A stretch of 64,000 nt of DNA from Solenopsis invicta (GCF_016802725.1 NC_052679.1:9000279-9064278), one strand, 5' to 3'; counted from the first letter of the stretch, positions 1 to 12,085 are shown. Notes: a model not told the origin generated them from the sequence alone. A program made the numbers and translations.

Positions 1-1565
1 GAAAATGATAATGCACGCTTTTTCACTAATAATTTTAGTCTCATAAAAAAATTCAAGAAACTTAATAACAAAAAATCATCAGGTCATGACATTATACTCA
101 CTATAGTTCTCAAACACATTCCTATTAGAGTTATTAATCTGATTATAATACTGTTCAACAATATGTTAAACAATATGTATTTTCCACAAAAATGGAAAGA
201 AGCAAAAACTATAGCAATCCTTAAAAAGGATAAGATCAGTTCCTTCTCCTCTACAGACCGATTAGCTTACTGCCAAACCTGGAGAAAGTATATGAAATGA
301 TTATTAACGATGCAATAATATATTTCTGTTCAGTAAATAATATACCAGAAAATCAATATGGCTTTAGAGTCAGACATTCAACGCTACACGCAATTAACAA
401 ACTAGTATCAGATACATTCTGGGCGCTGAATGACGATAAATGTTTAGGAGCGTGCCTTATCGACCTTGAAAAAGCTTTCGACACGTTTGGTTTGATGGGC
501 TAATCTTCAAATTAAAAATTAAAAATTTTCCGCTAGAATTAATTAAGCTCATGTCGAACATGATCAACAATAGATTTTTTTTCATGTTCCATAATGATGA
601 AAAATCATTAAAAACTTTTAAAATTAAGAACGGACTTCAACAAGGTACTATTAACTCACTAATATTATTTAATATGTATACTAGCGATATCTTAAGACTA
701 TTCAGACCACACAACACATAGTGTTCACTTTTGGCTTTTGCCGATGACCTAATAGTGTACAACATAGGCTATTCACCAAATATTATCCAAAAGAAATTTC
801 AAAAGGCAATAGAAAAACTATTTAGCTATTACCACACATGGAAGCTAAAAGTGAACACAGGCAAATGGGAATTTATTCTATTTAAGCCCTTGATCACAAC
901 AGCAAAATATCTTATTCCACAACAATAATCATTCAGGCTTAAGGAAAGTGCTATAGGAAATACAGAAATCATTCATAAGAAAATAGTAAGATACCTTGGC
1001 ATATGGCTAGATGAAAAACTCCTGTTTAATACGCATTATAACGCAATTGAATAAAGCTAGAGGAGTATTTATGAGTCACGGCAGGCTCTTCTATTCAAAA
1101 ATTTTAAACAGTAAAATCAAATTAATCTGTTATCAGCTTATAGTTAGACCAATCATTACATAAGGTTGCCAAATTTGGTACAACATTAACGCTACCATGA
1201 TGGAACAAATCAGAGTTTTTGAAAGAAAATGCATCTATGCTTGCTTCGGAAAATACAGATCTGCAGATTTCAATTTTCAAAAATATCTAACGATAAGTAA
1301 TAAGACAATCTACAATCTAGCTAATATACCCAGAATTGACAACTTCATAATCAAGTTCATTAGAAACAATTTTGTATACTCAGCAAAAATACTAAATAAC
1401 AGCATGATATTTCCTATAGCGTTTCCAGATCCACAATATATAATAAGAAGATTAAACTCAGGATATGTTCCACCTGAGGCATTTTTATATCTGGATGAGA
1501 ATGGGTATAAAACTATTAAAAACGCTTTACATACCAACCCAAGTGTGATAGTACTATATAAATAA
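1..1565 (+). pseudogene. Degraded non-LTR retrotransposon reverse transcriptase (Jockey-like), 5' truncated by the window edge
   Basis: The region encodes the ORF2 reverse transcriptase of a LINE, broken across frames. Near 58-240 the translation has the conserved start of such domains (LNNKKSSGHD, then FPQKWKEAKTIAILKK). After a frameshift, 252-503 gives YRPISLLPNLEKVYE, then QYGFRVRHSTLHAI and DLEKAFD. After another shift, 731-928 gives the catalytic-type FADD box (737-748) in LAFADDLIVY. Near 990-1020 comes YLGIWLDEKL, the thumb-region motif. The ORF at 1197-1565 matches the C-terminal tail layout. RT order and the QYGFR..HST..A signature fit the Jockey/CR1 type; Jockey is my best guess. 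Stops and at least two frameshifts mean it is inactive. The endonuclease domain would lie left of the window. The 3' end is uncertain and no clear poly(A) tail or target-site duplication was found. Confidence 0.85.
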
Positions 1566-2262
1566 TAATGCGCTCTTAAAATATAATACTGCGATACCAG
1601 AAAAAGATTTTAAAGACATTTCTCATAAAAAAAGGAAAAATATTGGTGGCTGAATAATAAGCTGTACAATTAACTTTAAGCCTCATTATTATGAATTCGT
1701 CAGATATAAAGCGTCAATTTCTTTCGTTATAAGCAATAGCATGTGGCGTAATCGTATTAGGTTAAAACATGATTTTTATACATCAAAAAAGTAGTCCTTG
1801 TCCCCAATTCGGTTTCAGAGCACCGAAGACAGGTCTTACAAAAATAGAAGAAGGATTGTAACCCCACCGATTTCCTTTATTAGTATAAAATAATCCTACA
1901 TATGTATTACTTCAGTGTTATCCGTTTCTAATTGTTTCTTAGCATAGTTATTTTTGTTTAAGTTTTAGAATTTTAATCCCTATTTATTTTTATACATCAA
2001 AACTATAAAAACAGCCGGTATTTTTACGTTATTTTTTCACCAGAAAACGATGTCTGCGATATTAATTAGATATAAAATTATCTGATAATTCACGATCAAC
2101 CAATTAACATATAAGTGAATACGGTATACGGCCGCGAGAGTCTTTTTAGGCTGTTCAACCTAGATTAAGACTAACTGTCAATAAGAAGATTCTTGTTTAT
2201 TGGAATATGCACCATATAATACTGTTCAAAATTTTCAATAAACACTAAAAAAAAAAAAGTTT
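1566..2262. other. AT-rich interval, no gene recognised
   Basis: This probably includes the untranslated tail of the LINE to its left, whose end I cannot place. A 12-base A run at about 2247-2258 sits just before the 5S-like fragment. No ORF of interest was found. Confidence 0.5.
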
Positions 2263-2268
2263 AACTTA

Positions 2269-2362
2269 CCAGTTCTCGTTTGATTATTGAAGTCAAGCAG
2301 CGTTGGGCATGGTTAGTGCTTGGATGGGTGACTGCTTGGGAATAGGGTGTGATGTTGTCCTA
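2269..2362 (+). pseudogene. 5S rRNA-like fragment lacking the 5' end
   Basis: The sequence follows the 3' two thirds of animal 5S rRNA: AGTTCTCGT, then AAGTCAAGCAGCGTTGGGC, GGTTAGTGCTTGGATGGGTG and ACTGCTTGGGAA. It ends in a T run of eight (about 2365-2372) that would serve as a Pol III terminator. The internal control region around AAGCAGCGT is present. The first roughly 30 nt of 5S rRNA are missing, replaced by an A run and unrelated sequence. Several substitutions against the usual 5S sequence show it is not a functional gene. It could be a truncated 5S pseudogene or the head of a 5S-derived SINE. Confidence 0.75.
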
Positions 2363-2640
2363 ACTTTTTTTTCCATTTTTATTATGTGTTTTCAAGGAAT
2401 ATGTAATGTAAATTTTATAGAAATATTTTATAAAGATTTTGGAATAATACAAAAATCATTATAATACAATATTTAAATATATAGAAACATATTGAAAAAT
2501 ATATAATGGAAGAAATATTTTTAAAATAGTTTGTAATACGTTATATTTAATACAATGTAATATTTTTTCTATCTATTTATTTACTATAAATAATATATTA
2601 TTAAAAATAATTATAATTATAAATAAATAAGTATATATGT
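2363..2640. other. AT-rich interval
   Basis: Very AT-rich with no coding or repeat structure that I recognise. Confidence 0.5.
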
Positions 2641-2698
2641 ATGTGTGTATGTGTGTATGTACACACACACACACACACGCACACGCACACGCACACGC

Positions 2699-2733
<35 letters not shown>
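2641..2733. repeat. (CA)n microsatellite with (CACACG) interruptions
   Basis: A TGTGTA stretch runs into (CA)n. The middle is a five-fold CACACG-type higher unit before pure CA resumes. ORFs on both strands here are translations of the simple repeat. Confidence 0.98.
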
Positions 2734-2737
<4 letters not shown>

Positions 2738-3437
2738 AAAGTAGCCGAACAAATGTGGGTGACAAACCACGAAGTGGACATCTAGTCAAAGTTTCTGGTT
2801 CCTCGTTGGAATCGAGGATCGATAGACTTAGTTTAAGAAATAGAAAGCATTTCAGTTGGACGTACATTTTCTACGACTAAAAATCTAAGATGATAGAGCG
2901 CTGCTCTTCTAAGGTGCAATCTTCTAGTGGACTTGCTATGTTGAACTGAAGATTTTTAGGTTATGTTGACATAAAATAATCGAACTACTGGTCAGAGCTC
3001 ATCCCAAGATTGCCAACCAATACCACTGAAAAAATGGTAGATCTTCATTGAACAGTTTTAAAATAAGAGCATTTGTCTCTTTACTTATTGAATGACCTTC
3101 GTATAATGAACACGACTGTACGCTGGAGAATGACTCCAAAGAGAGTTAAAATGTTCGTGATTTTTTATCCAATAAAAAAAAGATAGTTTTAACTAGTTGT
3201 TGCGCCTTTGTAACTGTGCCTTGACTCTTATTAGCCTTCTGGGAGCATGTTTATAATAAATTATTTATAATATAATATTTATAATAATTAAATAGATATA
3301 AGAAATATATTATATTAAATATAATGTAATAAGGACTATTTGAAAAATATTTTTTATATGTATATGGGTTATATTTGTTAATATTTTACGAATCCCCTGC
3401 TATTCCATAAGCGTATCCTTTTTTCTCTCTTCTAAAT
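2734..3437. other. Unassigned interval
   Basis: Moderate AT content with no recognised gene. AT-rich after about 3240. The left part (2740-3080) is less AT-rich but has no ORF that looks real. Confidence 0.4.
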
Positions 3438-3585
3438 TGTAAATTACGTTTGTTCTATATACTCGACGAATTTCTATCTATAGTATAGGATGATTGGTAG
3501 AACTCTATGGCTAATAAACTAGTGTTGAATTGTGTCGCATTAATATTTACTGAATTATTGTCAAAAAACAAAATGGTATTCCACA
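3438..3585 (+). repeat. Dispersed repeat R, copy 1
   Basis: It shares a block with 51902-52078 (same strand) and 59216-59372 (opposite strand). Shared landmarks in order are AAATTACGTTTGTT, TATATACCCGATGAA (here ACTCGACGAA), GATTGGTAGAAC, TGTCGCATTAATATTTACTG and AAAACAAAATGGTATTCC. A CA microsatellite follows about 85 bp later. The family is not identified. Confidence 0.75.
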
Positions 3586-3667
3586 ACCTTCTCTTTTTCT
3601 CTAATATTCTAGGAATATTGTAACGCTTATAGGAAAGTAGAGAAAAGTCACTTTGTAAACTAAAACG

Positions 3668-3669
<2 letters not shown>

Positions 3670-3714
<45 letters not shown>
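3670..3714. repeat. (CA)n microsatellite
   Basis: A pure CA dinucleotide run of about 22 units, followed by AATAATAATAAT. Confidence 0.98.
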
Positions 3715-3718
<4 letters not shown>

Positions 3719-3980
3719 AATAATAATAATGCAATATTAAAAAGGTCAATATGTGCAGATATGTACTTTGAATGCTCTATACGAGTACAAGCGCAAATTC
3801 TGTCTGTTAATTACAAAGCGTCTGTATCATGACATTAAACCCATTAAGGGGTTGCTGCATACACTTTCCATATCCGTAATAATTAAAACAGAGTTTAAAA
3901 ATAATGATCTTACATTTTTGACAATTGTCGACTGTAATTGATAAAAGTCTTACGGTTACGTAAAGTGTGTGCGGTAGCTC

Positions 3981-4143
3981 TAAGGGCCATGGCACACAGA
4001 AAAACTGAACCAGTAAGAAAATCAACATGTTAGATTTGTCATTGCTTAATCATGTTATGGCCTTACATTCTCTCGACTGTGATTGGCTGATTCGTTTACT
4101 GCCCAAGTTTTACAGCTTAAGTTTTTTGTGTGCTATGGCCTTA
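3981..4143. mobile_element. Small MITE with TIR AAGGGCCATGGCACAC
   Basis: The left end AAGGGCCATGGCACACAGAA pairs with the right end, which reads TTAAGGCCATAGCACAC on the opposite strand. It is about 163 bp with no ORF. A second weaker inverted repeat overlaps it: ACTGTGATTGGCTGATT near 4077 pairs with sequence near 4145-4168. Confidence 0.7.
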
Positions 4144-4489
4144 AACAAATCAGTCATCACAGTCAAGAACTTAAAGCAAAATACATTTTTATAAATTTCT
4201 GATAGAAAATAAGAGAAAATGATACAAAACGATTCACATTTGTAAATTTACGAATCAAAGTCCATATTTAAAACGACAGGATTTTTTCTATCGAATACTA
4301 TCTATTTTTTACCATGGATGGAAGCTATATAACAAAGTGGTCGCGTGTAAATTACTGTCGCTTCTTTTATCTTTTCTGATTTTTGTGACGTAAATATCGG
4401 GATAATCCTAATAAAAAATTAAGATATAGACTATAAAAATAAACATTTTTATATACATATAATAGAAAGTAGCAATCACGGCATAACAG
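4144..4489. other. AT-rich interval
   Basis: No gene or clear repeat found. Short ORFs on the minus strand at 4367-4618 run into the next MITE and look like chance. Confidence 0.5.
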
Positions 4490-4772
4490 CCCAGCAAGCA
4501 AAAATATATTGAAATGGATAGAAATGAATTTATTTTCACATTTTTGAATTCGCGCTTTAGTTTTTTCGAATTTATTTGAATCCAAAAATAATATAATGGA
4601 GACATGAATCCATTTCAATTCAAAATGATGAATAACGCATCTTGTATTTCAATCTCTTTGAGTTCATTTGAATCCAAAAATACTTCGGGACTCTAAAGCG
4701 CGAATTCACAATCAGATAAATTAAAGTGAATTTCAATTTTCATTTCATTTGAATTTATTTTTGTTTGCTGGG
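4490..4772. mobile_element. MITE family C (TIR CCCAGCAAGCAAAAATA), copy 1
   Basis: The ends CCCAGCAAGCAAAAATA and TATTTTTGTTTGCTGGG (as TTATTTTTGTTTGCTGGG) are inverted. The interior is itself largely inverted, with TTTGAATCCAAAAATA blocks and GAATTCGCGCTTTAG pairing with CTAAAGCGCGAATTC. A second copy lies at 52924-53265. No ORF. Confidence 0.8.
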
Positions 4773-5040
4773 AGTTGTGGGTCTGCTCTCTGTATTGAAG
4801 ACTCGGATTTAACATTTGTACAGAAACGTTTGATTTCACTCGATTGCTACTTCTCAGAAAGCAATGCAAATCACTGACAGTATCTTGCCATCAAAACTTT
4901 AATTAGGTCGTTCGGAACTGGTGTTTAAACTGTAAGTCCCGTATATTTATGTAAATTGTAAAAAATGTACATCACAAAAATATTAGGTATTACCACACTT
5001 TTAATAAGAGACTAAGAACGAAGAATATAATCAATTTGAT
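4773..5040. other. Unassigned AT-rich interval
   Basis: Nothing recognised. Confidence 0.4.
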
Positions 5041-5300
5041 CATAATTATAGTGAATATAGCTATTTAAATATCCGCTCATTATTCATAAAGTAATAATTA
5101 ATAGTTATAATTTGTATAGTTAAAACAACTATAAATAGTTTGCATCGTAAAAAGAATTATAAATTATAGTTAAATAATATTTACAAATATTTTTATTTTA
5201 TTTTTTAAATAAAATAAATTACAAATTTATAGTTGACACCGAAAATGACTATAAATTATAGTTAAATTATGATAATTACAATTATTTTTATTCTTGGTGT
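5041..5300. repeat. Dispersed AT-rich repeat D, partial copy
   Basis: The segment GACTATAAATTATAGTTAAA, followed by a TAATTRCAAYTATTTTT block (Y and R mark differences), is shared with 44255-44316 and 53774-53835. Upstream, a TTAAAACAACTATAAATA block is also shared with 43600-43640. Ends are not clear in this copy. Confidence 0.55.
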
Positions 5301-5402
5301 AAATATTGGATCATATAGCTTTACCCTAGTAAATGTACCACAGTAAATTGCCGTATAAATTATTAGTACACTTGATATATTAATAATTTATAGTTATTTA
5401 TA

Positions 5403-5942
5403 GAGAAGAGGGTATTATGGCTACTATGGACATTATGACTATATTATCCCATTATTTGCGTTATTAGGTGATGAATTTTAACAATTATTTAAGAGTTTAA
5501 GAAATTATTCAATTAGTAGCAAGCCATTTTTTTAGTGGCGCTCATATGTCAATACACAATAGCTAACAATTATTATAAAGCATTTTTACTTTTGAACACT
5601 TCTAAATTTTTTTTAAAGTACATTTTAACACTTAATTACCTGCGTATTTGCTCGTTGTTTTCAAACTTGAGCGTATTATCACTCTAATGTATGTACAATC
5701 GAGTGTTTTTTTTTGTTATTTAACTTTTTATTCAACTATTCACATTTCGAGTTAAACAAAATTATTCAATAGCATGGCATTTTATTAATATGATCACCTA
5801 AGTATGTTCGTTAATATGGCTATTATCGAGATTTTCATACTGAAATATTTCTTCGATACATCGTTTATCATTTTAGAGGACTGTGTTTAAAAATATTAAA
5901 GATATTTTATCTTTGTTTACCGAATGTTAACAAGGATAAAAT
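5403..5942 (-). mobile_element. Family A MITE, truncated copy (reverse orientation)
   Basis: It begins just after TA with GAGAAGAGGGTATTATGGCT, the right-hand TIR of family A with a 3-base deletion. It then follows the family through the GTTATTAGGTGATGA and TTTCTTCGATA blocks. The match stops near AAGGATAAAATG, so the other half and TIR are missing. Confidence 0.8.
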
Positions 5943-6053
5943 GTACTCGAATGCAACTTGATGCATCCACGTGATGTTTCTGCACGTATTTAACTTCTAC
6001 TAGTCTACAATTTGCGTGATACGAACCATACTCGAGCAAAACCACGAGTTATA

Positions 6054-6199
6054 GGCCGGTATTCATAGTCGATTCGTATATTTAAGATCGTTTTAAGTAT
6101 CACCTTAAGATGCCATCAACCAATCAGAAAACTGTATTAGCATCTGAAGACGCTATTTAAGACGATTTTGAAATAAGAATCGACTATGAATATCGGCAA
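6054..6199. mobile_element. 146-bp MITE with TIR GGCCGGTATTCATAGTCGA
   Basis: Both ends are flanked by TA. The left end GGCCGGTATTCATAGTCGA pairs with the right end, which reads TTGCCGATATTCATAGTCGA in complement. Pairing continues with blocks such as TAAGATCGTTTTAAG / TTTAAGACGATTTTGA. The TA target site fits a Tc1/mariner-type MITE. Confidence 0.85.
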
Positions 6200-6620
6200 T
6201 AGTAACGTCACAATGACATTTAAATGAATCGTGATTGATTAAAACGTGACTTTTAATAATCATTTTGTAGTTATTTTGATGTCATGATAACTTTGTGTTC
6301 TACCTGGGATTTTATAATGTCGACAGTAAGATTATATGTAAATATATCCATTTTGTAATATTTTGTTTTTGTTCTATAATTATAAATCTAAAAGTTTGTT
6401 TTGTGTTGCCCTTTTGGCACTTTATCTATGATCTATTTTCTGATTGAAGTAAGTCAGCTCTTATTTAAATTTTGCGTTTATATATTGTAGCTTTTTTAAA
6501 TAATTTATTTTTGAAAATTATACAATTTTGTTTTTGTAACAAAATATTGTGTTTTTAAACAAAACCAATTTTTTAAATTGATTTTTGAGGTGGCCATTAT
6601 CATCCATGTTCTTCTTCTAT
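6200..6620. other. AT-rich interval
   Basis: No gene or repeat structure recognised. Confidence 0.5.
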
Positions 6621-6622
6621 TA

Positions 6623-7082
6623 GGTGTTTGAAAAGTATGGAAACCTTTCAATATTTCGAAAACTAAGCATTATCGATAAAAATGTTTCAGACAAAAGTTT
6701 TAGGGTTTAAAAATATCTATTTACTGATCTTATCAGTTTGACCATGAGTGACCAAGGTCAATATCATATCGATTTTTTTAAATAAAATAACCTATTTTTT
6801 ATTCAAAAATCTAATAGCTGATGTCAAGAGTTTTTCAAAACACTATAATGAAGTTATTTTTCATTAAATACTTTCCGAATTATGAGACTTGAAAATTATT
6901 ACTGTTCATTTCAAGCCTTATAACTCGGAAAGTATTTGAAATAATTTAAAAAAATTGGCATGACCTTGACTTCACTTTATTTTAAACCTTGCAACTTTTA
7001 TCTGAAATAATTTTTTTTGGAAATGTTTAGTTTCCGAAATATTAAAGGATTTAAAGTGATTCCACATTTTTCCAAAAACCTG
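6623..7082. mobile_element. 460-bp foldback element
   Basis: Long inverted arms. The left starts GGTGTTTGAAAAGTATGGAA after TA; the right ends CACATTTTTCCAAAAACCTG before TA. Arm landmarks such as AATATTTCGAAAACTAA and GTTTCAGACAAAAG recur inverted near the right end. Paired AAGGTCA blocks lie deeper in the arms. No ORF. Confidence 0.75.
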
Positions 7083-8304
7083 TATATTATAGTATCGTCA
7101 CATTTTTATAAATTGCATCTTCAGTAATAAATATTTCATAACTTAGAGTCCAGAATCTATTAAACAACACTTTGATGAATATAGTCGTTAAGTTTCAATA
7201 TAAAATATTGATTATTAATAAAGTTATTGAGTAAAATATAAATAGATGAGATCATAACACTTTCTCCTCTACTATAATTCATATTCATTTTTAGTGCCAA
7301 TATTTATAGTTGTTTTAATCGTGCACTTCTTTAATATATATAGATTATAAATAAAGTGTGAATGAATACTATACATATATAATTACAAAACTTCATTGAA
7401 AGATCGATGACGACGGACTGAGATTTTAGGAATTTATTTCAAGAAAATTATACGGTCATAAATTTGAAAAAAATTCAAGAGAATACTTGTACATTAATCA
7501 TAAATTTATTTTCAAAAATTTTTAGTTTTTATATTACAATGAAAAGATCGTAAAACTTTAAATGTTACTCTAGCCTGCTTGTCCCTGGTACGCGTTTGCC
7601 ATATTGGCAACACGATCATCAAACACGGTTTTTTGTGTTATGCAATCGGTTGTCGGGAACGAAGAAGATTTTTTGTATCGCGTGAAAAAAAAAATTCTCG
7701 ATTGTTTGCGCGAGAATCGTCGAGCAAGATATTCATTCTCCGAAACCTGCACCGGCGTGGTTTAGAATGTGCGTGAAGCAACGGAAATTTATCGGCCACC
7801 GCGATAAATATGAACAGATAGCAAGGCTGTATGGCTTGTACAAAATAGAAGAAAATAATAAAACTAACTAATAATAAGATTAATATTTGTTTTTCTCTTT
7901 TTTCAAAAACTCATAAATTTCGCTGAACAAATTTTTTACGTCATGTCAAGAATTTTTCATATCTCACATTTATGAAAATTTCTAAAAGAAATATATTTGA
8001 AACATCTATAGATTTTATAAGTTCCTTATGAAATTATGCAATGAGAAATCTTAGGATATTTTACAGAATTCACGTACATAAAGAATTCTGGAAAATGTGT
8101 AGACTTCTCCAGCATTTCAGAAGTGTTCCAATAAAAAACACATAAAAAATTTCATATAAAAAATTGAGGTCATGATGACTTTTTGCTCTACATGACAACG
8201 TTTTGTTCGTGCTAATATAAAAAGATATGAAAAATTTTGTAAAATTGATATAAAGTTTTGAAAAATTTTGTGAAAAATCCTAATAAAACTTTTCACCAGC
8301 GAAT
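7083..8304. other. Unassigned interval, mostly AT-rich
   Basis: At 7565-7800 the sequence is GC-richer, with short ORFs on both strands, none with a recognisable domain. The rest is AT-rich. Confidence 0.4.
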
Positions 8305-8474
8305 ACTTGGGTTGAATGTCCACAGGACGTGCCAACGTGTTACGCGTGGCGAGATAGCCAATCATTCTTTCGTTATCTTTCGTTTTCTTAATTCTTTTCG
8401 TAAAAGCGAAAGAATGATTGGTCACCTCGCCATGCGTAACGCATTGACGTGTCCCGTGGACATTTAGCCTTAAG
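8305..8474. mobile_element. 170-bp palindromic MITE (TIR with AATGTCCAC)
   Basis: The left arm TTGAATGTCCACAGGACGTG continues into TGTTACGCGTGGCGAG and CCAATCATTCTTTCG. The right arm repeats these inverted. The arms cover nearly the whole element around a short AT loop near 8375-8398. Opposite-strand ORFs over it are palindrome shadows. Confidence 0.85.
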
Positions 8475-9178
8475 GAAAAGAAAAAATATGGATTATTTTT
8501 TACGTGTACCAAGGGACTAATAAGATTCTGTGAACGACGAGTTACGCAAGTAAAATACGACATAATTAAAAAATGGATTTTTTATATTTAGCAATTGAAC
8601 AAGAAAGGAACGACAAACTCGAACTCGTTTTCACATCAAACTATAATAAGAAAATGAAAATGGAGTGAAATGGTGAAACCGATTGGGATTAAAACAGCTT
8701 GCAATTGTCGGGATAAGGCATGAGAATAGGGAGAGGAAGGAGGGGTTCCTTCTATTTTCGAACCGGGTTGATGAGAGTGGCTTGCCGCGTTTTCTAGGCT
8801 GGGATTCGTACATTACACAACTTCGCCGTATGCACGCTTGTCCGTTGTTGTTACTTTGTCTTGGGACAGTTATGACTGATGGGGCAATTCGCGTTATATT
8901 AGTTCGTGCTGGAATGGCATAATGCCGCGACGGTGATTAGGTGAGACAAGAAGCACATGTCACTCTCCTGTCGTTGGCAAGAAGCGATTTCGAATACATC
9001 ATATATTCAAGATATATAGGTTATATTTGGCTTTAATACAAGCGAGTAGTCAATTCCGGAATATTAATTGGCGATTATGTCGAAGCTCGTCTCGTTAAGT
9101 CAAGAGGAATTAACTCGATGAAAGTTACATGTGAATCTTGTTATTTATTGCCAATCAATCAAATTTTCCTAATTATAA

Positions 9179-9180
<2 letters not shown>
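8475..9180. other. Unassigned interval
   Basis: 8630-8930 is GC-richer than its surroundings with overlapping short ORFs on both strands (for example 8683-8922 plus). None shows a domain, signal peptide or splice context that supports a gene. Confidence 0.35.

Positions 9181-9181
<1 letters not shown>

Positions 9182-9216
<35 letters not shown>
9182..9216. repeat. (AG)n microsatellite
   Basis: A pure AG run of about 17 units. Confidence 0.98.
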
Positions 9217-9220
<4 letters not shown>

Positions 9221-9317
9221 AATTATTTATATCGTAAAATTTATTATTGTAATATTACTTATTCTTTTAACATTGACGAGAATTTGAGATTAATTTGAAA
9301 AGTAATATCTAATAATA

Positions 9318-10001
9318 GAGGAGAAGAGGGTAATATGGCAACCATTTTCATTTTATTGAATACTTTTGTTTATAATTAATATTTCCTATGGAAACTTGAA
9401 CGATTACATTCATCAAAGTTGTTTGACAGATTCTAGGCTCAAAGTAATGAAATATTTATTACTTAGGACGTGATTAATAAAAATCTAATGCACTGCATAA
9501 TCGATGGAAAAAATTAAGTGGTTGTAATATGGTTATCTATAAAAATAATTTTAAAAGATTAGTTTAGTTTAAAAGAAACACAGTACCTTGTTACAAAATT
9601 ATATATTTTCAATTTTCCATTATTTAGAATTTGCCTGATTTAGAATTTTTCTGCGTTTAGAAATATCATTAGAAATTTTATTAGAAATACAATTTTATCT
9701 CTGTTTAACATTAAGCAACAAGCATAAAATTATGTTTCTAATGTTTTTAGACATCGCTTTCTAGAATGACAATCGATTTATCGAAGAAATATTTTGATAT
9801 AAAATTTTTGCTTAAAAAATCATATTAATAAAATTCCATATTATTGTTTTAACTTTGTACATACAACTCGAAATGTGTATAGCCGAATAAAAAGGTAAAT
9901 AAGAAAAAAAAAAACACTCGAGTGTATTTCTCGTCACCTAGTAACGGAGATAATAGGGATAGCCATATTGTCGACAGTAGCCATAATACCCTCTTCTCCT
10001 G
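9318..10001 (+). mobile_element. Family A MITE, internally deleted copy
   Basis: Left TIR GAGGAGAAGAGGGTAATATG follows TA. The right TIR, CATAATACCCTCTTCTCCTG, ends before TA. Compared with the 29.9-kb copy it lacks roughly 240 bp between the CACTCGAGTGTAT block and the CACCTAGTAACGGAGATAAT block. TA target and TIR fit a Tc1/mariner-type non-autonomous element. Confidence 0.9.
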
Positions 10002-10213
10002 TATCTGATAATTTAAAGTTTACACAGAGAAAAATATTTGTTAAAATAAGAAAGGTTTATTTTGTTGGAAAAGAAATATTTGTTGGATTTAGGAAAAGTG
10101 CCAAAATAAACAAAACATTTTTTTGTTTATTTACAAATGTTCTGTATGAGGGATAATTTTATTTTTGTGAGCAATTGAAATAAACATTAATCCTTGGGTG
10201 TGCGTGCCTCGCG

Positions 10214-11078
10214 GCCGAACGTTAATGGGCGCGCGCGGCACTGAGTGCCGCATCACAAATTTATTATTTAAGATTTATAATTGAATAAAAAATTGTAAAG
10301 TCGTCATAAAACCAAGTAAAATATATTTATAATAAAATACAATATTAAAATTTGAATATAATGTTAAAATTGTGTGTCTATTCTCTTATGAAATTAATTC
10401 GGTTAGACGTAACTAAAAAACTAAAAATAAGATAATTGTTTAAAAATAAAGACACATCTATTTAAAATCAAACGTAGAAAAATAATAATAGTGCTATTAC
10501 TGGATAATGTTAAATTGACTATTTAAAACCCTTAAAAAAATAAAAACAATAATTATAAATAATCCAAATTGTTTTTCTTTATATATCCAAGTACTTACTG
10601 TCGATTTAGAATATATTTGAGGCTTATGACAAGAAAAAGGAAAGGTTTGTCCAGGATGTCTTTAAAATATTTATTTTGACTGTTTATTTATAACACAATA
10701 TAAACTAACTTTAACCTAATTTGTTCAAAATTAGCGCTGGGAAAAGAGATATTAAACAGTAATTGGAGTAAAAACAAATTAAAATGTAGGGAATGAACAT
10801 TTCACATTAATAACATTATTTATTTAAACAAGATTTTACTTACATAAGCGGACGCGCGCGGCACTTCGAGCTGCAAAACGTATTTTAATGTTTTCAAAGT
10901 GGATAAAAAGCTAATTGCTTGATAAGAAAAAATGTGACAATTATGCTATCTTATCGTTGAGTCGAATGATGAATACAAAAAGTCAGTAATAGAAGGAAAG
11001 AACTGCATTACCAACGATTTTTCAGAAAAACAAATTTTGCGGCATTCAGTGCCGCGCCGCGCCCGCCTAACGGTTTTT
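10214..11078. mobile_element. 865-bp element with very GC-rich TIRs
   Basis: The left end near AACGTTAATGGGCGCGCGCG runs into GCGGCACTGAGTGCCGC. The right end reads GCGGCATTCAGTGCCGCGCC, GCCCGCCTAACGG. In complement the right end gives CCGTTAGGCGGGCGCGG, matching the left. A third related block (GACGCGCGCGGCACTTCGAG) lies inside near 10851. The interior is AT-rich with no ORF. Exact ends and target-site duplication are not certain. Confidence 0.7.
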
Positions 11079-11845
11079 TAATCTCACTTACAATTAGTTT
11101 ATTTCAAAATCTCCATAGAGTTTATAAAAAATAAAATAAGTTAAGTGGATCTTATTTAACTCCAAATATCTTTATTTTGATCTGAAAAAGTCTGAAACAT
11201 ATTCAGGCTTTTAAAATATTCTTTTAATTTAAATAAATTTATTAAATCATTTATTTTGATAAAATAATTTGTAATATATTTGTATTTGCAAAAAATTATG
11301 TTACCAAAAACAAGTAAAATGTACGATAATTGAATTTTTTGTTTGCTTGATTTGTTTATTTCAATAAAATTTCGTAGTTAGTGATGATATGTTAAATGAA
11401 TCGCGCCTTTTGAGAGAACGTTCTTTCTTGTTAGGATCAACGTCAACGATTTAGTATTCGGTGATTTATTTTTAAGAAAATATTTTGTGTGATATGCATG
11501 AAACGTTATCAATTGACGACTGGGCCCAATAAGACGGATTTGAGTTTGAAAAGACATTCTATTAAAGTGAGCTCTTTCTTTTGGATCTGAATATTATTGA
11601 ACGACAGTAATGACGTTACGAAATCAGAATTTATTTTAATATGAGGAAATAAAATTCTTAATTAATTTAACAAAAAAAAAGTAAATAATCATCTAATGCT
11701 ACACAATTTTAGTGAAGTGAATAAAATGTAAATAAGATATCAACCAAGAATTTAGCTGTATAATAACAAACTTTATTCACTAAATCAAATTTTTATGTTA
11801 ATGTTATACTTAATTTTCCAATTAATTGTTGCACTAACCAGAACA
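11079..11845. other. AT-rich interval
   Basis: No gene or repeat structure recognised apart from low-complexity AT sequence. Confidence 0.5.
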
Positions 11846-12085
11846 TAGGGTAAGGTTGCTGAAATCGCACCACTTTTCACATAAAAACTTATAACTAAAG
11901 AATTATGAAGAATATCTTTAATTTTTTTACGTCATAATGAAGTACAACATTTCTCCTTTCATATATACAATATTTTTTTCAGTATTTTATGTATTGTCAT
12001 AAATTTTTAAATGACGATTTTTAAGCCTTCAAATAGTGCGGTTTAGACAACTGGTCTCCTAAATTGCACCACAGGTTAATATTAC

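Noticed and set aside
2573..2880. ORFs of 65-88 aa on both strands over the CA repeat
   Set aside because: They are translations of the dinucleotide repeat and run through it in several frames.
8117..8563. 148-aa minus ORF and 69-aa plus ORF
   Set aside because: Both cover the palindromic MITE, so the two strands give similar peptides.
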